From positions 186,001 to 250,000 of the forward strand of contig CAKRNA010000002.1 in assembly GCA_934365195.1 (NCBI GenBank): a stretch of DNA of 64,000 nt. Reading direction: 5' to 3'. Under the pieces are notes generated by a model. The model was not told the DNA's origin and did not search any database. It worked only from the letters and a program-made list of their open reading frames with translations. The translations under genes were made by a program, and so were the position numbers. Of this stretch, positions 61,926-64,000 are shown one piece after another (within the stretch, counting starts at the first letter, position 1; every line of letters starts with the position of its first letter). Origin of the DNA: an uncultured Clostridia bacterium. Lineage in GTDB: Bacteria > Bacillota > Clostridia > Christensenellales > CAAEEZ01.

Positions 61926-62213
61926 TTAGTCTTTATTTTCTTCTTCGCCAAGTATCCCCACTCTTCCGTCCGTTAGTTCCACCAAAATCACGTCGTCACC
62001 GATTTTGCAAATATTATTCCACGGGATAAACACGTTGTCTTGGCAATTCAAACTTTTTATTAGTTTTCGGTTTGGAGGCGCAACAAAACCCATTACGCAG
62101 CCCGAACAAGTAAAAACCAGATCTACGATTCGCCCCAGTCTTTTACCGTCCACCACGTTCACGATTTCTTTGCTTTTCAGTTCCAAAAAACTTATATTCC
62201 TACTTTTTGGCAT
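61926..62213 (-). CDS. ylmC: YlmC/YmxH family PRC-barrel protein
   Basis: A 95-residue beta-rich protein: LELKSKEIVNVVDGKRLGRIVD, then FIPWNNICKIGDDVILVEL, which is the YlmC/YmxH pattern. Members follow sigG in spore formers. The role is unclear. AGAGGG before the ATG at 62213 sets the start; an open frame of 12 codons upstream is ignored. Confidence 0.88.
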   Translation of the reverse strand: MPKSRNISFLELKSKEIVNVVDGKRLGRIVDLVFTCSGCVMGFVAPPNRKLIKSLNCQDNVFIPWNNICKIGDDVILVELTDGRVGILGEEENKD

Positions 62214-62268
62214 ATTCCCTCTTAGTAAGTTTATTAAACCCCAAGCCAAAATATGCTAAATACCTTAG

Positions 62269-63039
62269 TTACAACATTACCTCTCTAATTTTTGCAATCG
62301 CCATATTTTCCAGCCTAGACACCTGCGCTTGCGATATATTTATAGAGTTTGCAATCTCTTTTTGCGTCATTCCCTTGTAGTACCTTAGGTCTATTATTTC
62401 CTTTTCCTTTTCGGGTAAGTCGTCAATACAAGTTTTTAAAGTGATATAATCGCCCCACCTTGCGTCGTTTTCACGGCTATCCGATAGTTGTTCCAGCATC
62501 AAAAGTTCGCCCTCTCCGTCACTTGCTACGGGCGTGTAATAACTGATTACGTCACTAACAGCGTCAAGCGAACACGCAATTAAACTAAGCGGGATATCCA
62601 GTTCCTCTCCAACCTCAACTAACGTCGGTTCAACGCCTGTAAGATAGCACATTTCGTCTTTCTTTTTCAGCACTTTGTAGGCAGTATCTCGCATACTTCT
62701 GGTAACTTTCACGCTGGTGCTATCTCTTAAAAACCTCCTAATTTCGCCTATAATCATAGGGACTGCGTAGGTAGAGAACCTCACGCCAAGGTCGAAGTTG
62801 AAGTTATTTAACGCCTTTACCATGCCAAGATACCCCACCTGAAACACGTCGTCGGGATCTTGATTTTTGATATTAAACCTTTTCATAACGCTAAGAACGA
62901 GTCTTGCGTTTGATATCAAAAAATACTCCCTTGCCTCGCTGTCACCCGCCTTGATTTTGTCCATAAGTTCGACGGACTGCTTTGCGGTAAGTTTTACCAG
63001 CCTTGACGTATCTAGCCCCGAAATATTAACTTTTTGCAT
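62269..63039 (-). CDS. sigG: Sporulation sigma factor SigG
   Basis: Late forespore sigma factor. The near-diagnostic N-terminus ISGLDTSRLVKLTAKQ is followed by region 2 (SNARLVLSVMKRFNIKNQDPDDVFQVGYLG), RFSTYAVPMIIGEIRRFLRD and region 4.2 (GMTQKEIANSINISQAQVSRLE). ATAAGGAG precedes the ATG at 63039 (256 residues). It follows sigE, as in Bacillus and Clostridium. Confidence 0.96.
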   Translation of the reverse strand: MQKVNISGLDTSRLVKLTAKQSVELMDKIKAGDSEAREYFLISNARLVLSVMKRFNIKNQDPDDVFQVGYLGMVKALNNFNFDLGVRFSTYAVPMIIGEIRRFLRDSTSVKVTRSMRDTAYKVLKKKDEMCYLTGVEPTLVEVGEELDIPLSLIACSLDAVSDVISYYTPVASDGEGELLMLEQLSDSRENDARWGDYITLKTCIDDLPEKEKEIIDLRYYKGMTQKEIANSINISQAQVSRLENMAIAKIREVML

Positions 63040-63102
63040 TTCTTTCTCCTTATGTAAATGCAAATTGCTAATATTTTGTACAAAATTCTACAAATTATTC
63101 AC

Positions 63103-63813
63103 TTAGACCAGTTTTACTATCTCTTTTTTCAGTTTTTTCACCACTTTTTTCTCTAAGCGAGATATGTAGGACTGTGATATTCCCATCATATCGGCGATAT
63201 CTTTTTGCGTCATCTCTTCCTTGCCAAACAGCCCAAACCTAAGCGATATAATATCCCTTTCCCTATCGGTCAAAGTTTTGAACGTTTCCAGCAAAATATC
63301 TTTTTCCGCCTCGCTTTCTATCTCCTCGTACACAACGTCCTCGTCCGTTCCGAGCACGTCGCAAAGAAGTAGTTGGTTCCCCTCGCCGTCCACGTTTAGA
63401 GGCTCGTCAATCGACACCTCGTTTTTCACCTTGACCATTTTCCTTAAAAACATCAAAATCTCGTTTTCTATGCACCTGCTAGCATAGGTTGCAAGTTTAA
63501 TATTCCTAGAATTGTCAAAGGAATTTACCGCCTTAATTAGCCCGATTGTGCCAACTGATATTAAATCCTCCACGTCCAGCCCCGTGTTTTCAAATTTTTT
63601 GGCAATATACACCACAAGCCTAAGGTTGTGTTCGATAAGGTCATCTCTGGCAAGGTCACTGCCCTGTTTGATTTCCAAAAGTTTTTTCTCCTCTTCCTCA
63701 GCCGAGTAAGGAGGCGGCAAAGCCCTTCCACCGCACAAAAAATCCACGTTATTGCTACCTTTTTCTATCCTAAAAAATCGTAATACTTTGATAACTAATT
63801 CTTGAATTTTCAT
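63103..63813 (-). CDS. sigE: Sporulation sigma factor SigE (pro-form)
   Basis: Early mother-cell sigma factor. It has an amphipathic pro-sequence (residues 1 to about 28), then GRALPPPYSAEEEEK, NLRLVVYIAKKFENTGLDVEDL, TYASRCIENEILMFLRK and SIDEPLNVDGEGNQLLLCDVLGTD, all typical of SigE. AGAGGT favours the ATG at 63813 (236 residues); a GTG two codons earlier is also in frame. The upstream gene end is consistent with the processing protease SpoIIGA. Confidence 0.95.
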   Translation of the reverse strand: MKIQELVIKVLRFFRIEKGSNNVDFLCGGRALPPPYSAEEEEKKLLEIKQGSDLARDDLIEHNLRLVVYIAKKFENTGLDVEDLISVGTIGLIKAVNSFDNSRNIKLATYASRCIENEILMFLRKMVKVKNEVSIDEPLNVDGEGNQLLLCDVLGTDEDVVYEEIESEAEKDILLETFKTLTDRERDIISLRFGLFGKEEMTQKDIADMMGISQSYISRLEKKVVKKLKKEIVKLV

Positions 63814-63821
63814 ATTCACCT

Positions 63822-64000
63822 CTATAATTGATACGAAAGCGGTAAAATCACCCTATCGCTGTTTTCCTCGATAATGCAAGGCACGTCGTAAAAGTATTTT
63901 TCGCCCATAACAAGCATTTTGTTAGCCTTATATAGCGGATAATACTTGGAGGAATTTATCGTATTCACCCTTAATACCTCGCCCGTACTTTTCACTTCAC
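63822..64000 (-). CDS. spoIIGA: C-terminal end of a probable SpoIIGA (N-terminus beyond window)
   Basis: Only the last 59 codons are inside the window. They include YYPLYKANKMLVMGEKYFYD, then a short acidic stretch and an ending ILPLSYQL. Position directly before sigE, and the final ILP-type ending, match SpoIIGA, the pro-sigma-E-processing aspartyl protease. The catalytic DSGN region lies outside the window, so the call rests mainly on context. Confidence 0.6.
   Translation of the reverse strand, partial: EVKSTGEVLRVNTINSSKYYPLYKANKMLVMGEKYFYDVPCIIEENSDRVILPLSYQL

Noticed and set aside
1..64000. CRISPR arrays, tRNA or rRNA genes, insertion sequences, prophage genes, riboswitches
   Set aside because: I looked for regular spacers, cloverleaf patterns, transposase or integrase motifs and known aptamer cores and found none that I could support.

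Overview
The window looks like a chromosomal segment of a low-GC, spore-forming member of the class Clostridia (Bacillota). The evidence is gene content and gene order: an ispH-rpsA fusion, cmk-plsC-ispH/rpsA, scpA-scpB next to an M50 protease, xseA-xseB-ispA-dxs-nadK-argR-recN-spoIVB-spo0A, all eight spoIIIA genes, rimP-nusA-ylxR-ylxQ-infB-rbfA-nrnA-truB, rpsB-tsf-pyrH-frr-uppS-cdsA-dxr-rseP-ispG, and spoIIGA-sigE-sigG with sigK nearby. I cannot place it below class. Every protein gene I support, and the RNase P RNA, lie on the minus strand. I see no tRNA, rRNA, insertion sequence, prophage or CRISPR array.

Layout from left to right (transcription runs right to left): 1-4774 ispH-rpsA, plsC, cmk, an HI0933-type flavoprotein and surE; 5122-10605 a biotin-dependent Na+-pump decarboxylase/carboxyltransferase operon that ends in hup; 10720-17995 rluB, dacB-like, scpB, scpA, an M50 protease, lysA and dacF; 17996-30089 a possible SpoIIM, a Spo0A-type protein, spoIVB, recN, argR, nadK, dxs, a membrane protein, ispA, xseB, xseA, folD, nusB and an Asp23 protein; 30124-34843 the spoIIIA operon; 35247-45797 a long housekeeping operon from rimP to efp; 45893-55473 a PolC-related exonuclease, then ispG to rpsB; 55615-59864 a DUF1292 protein, ruvX, rarA and two unrecognised ORFs that may be one frameshifted gene; 59900-64000 rnpB and the sporulation sigma factors.

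Together the genes cover most of the MEP isoprenoid route (dxs, dxr, ispG, ispH) and its use (ispA, uppS), phospholipid synthesis (cdsA, plsC), translation, and the mother-cell and forespore regulatory and feeding-channel parts of sporulation.

The main anomalies are two proteins at classic conserved loci that have lost large domains. The gene at the spo0A locus encodes only the DNA-binding effector domain, with no receiver domain and no room for one. The gene at the polC locus encodes only the N-terminal/OB region and an intact DEDDh exonuclease; the PHP domain and the whole polymerase core are missing. Also notable are a SpoIIIAG without the usual insertion, an OadB with a roughly 90-residue insertion, a 13-residue tandem repeat added to ScpA, and two ORFs joined in reading by a poly-A slippery stretch.
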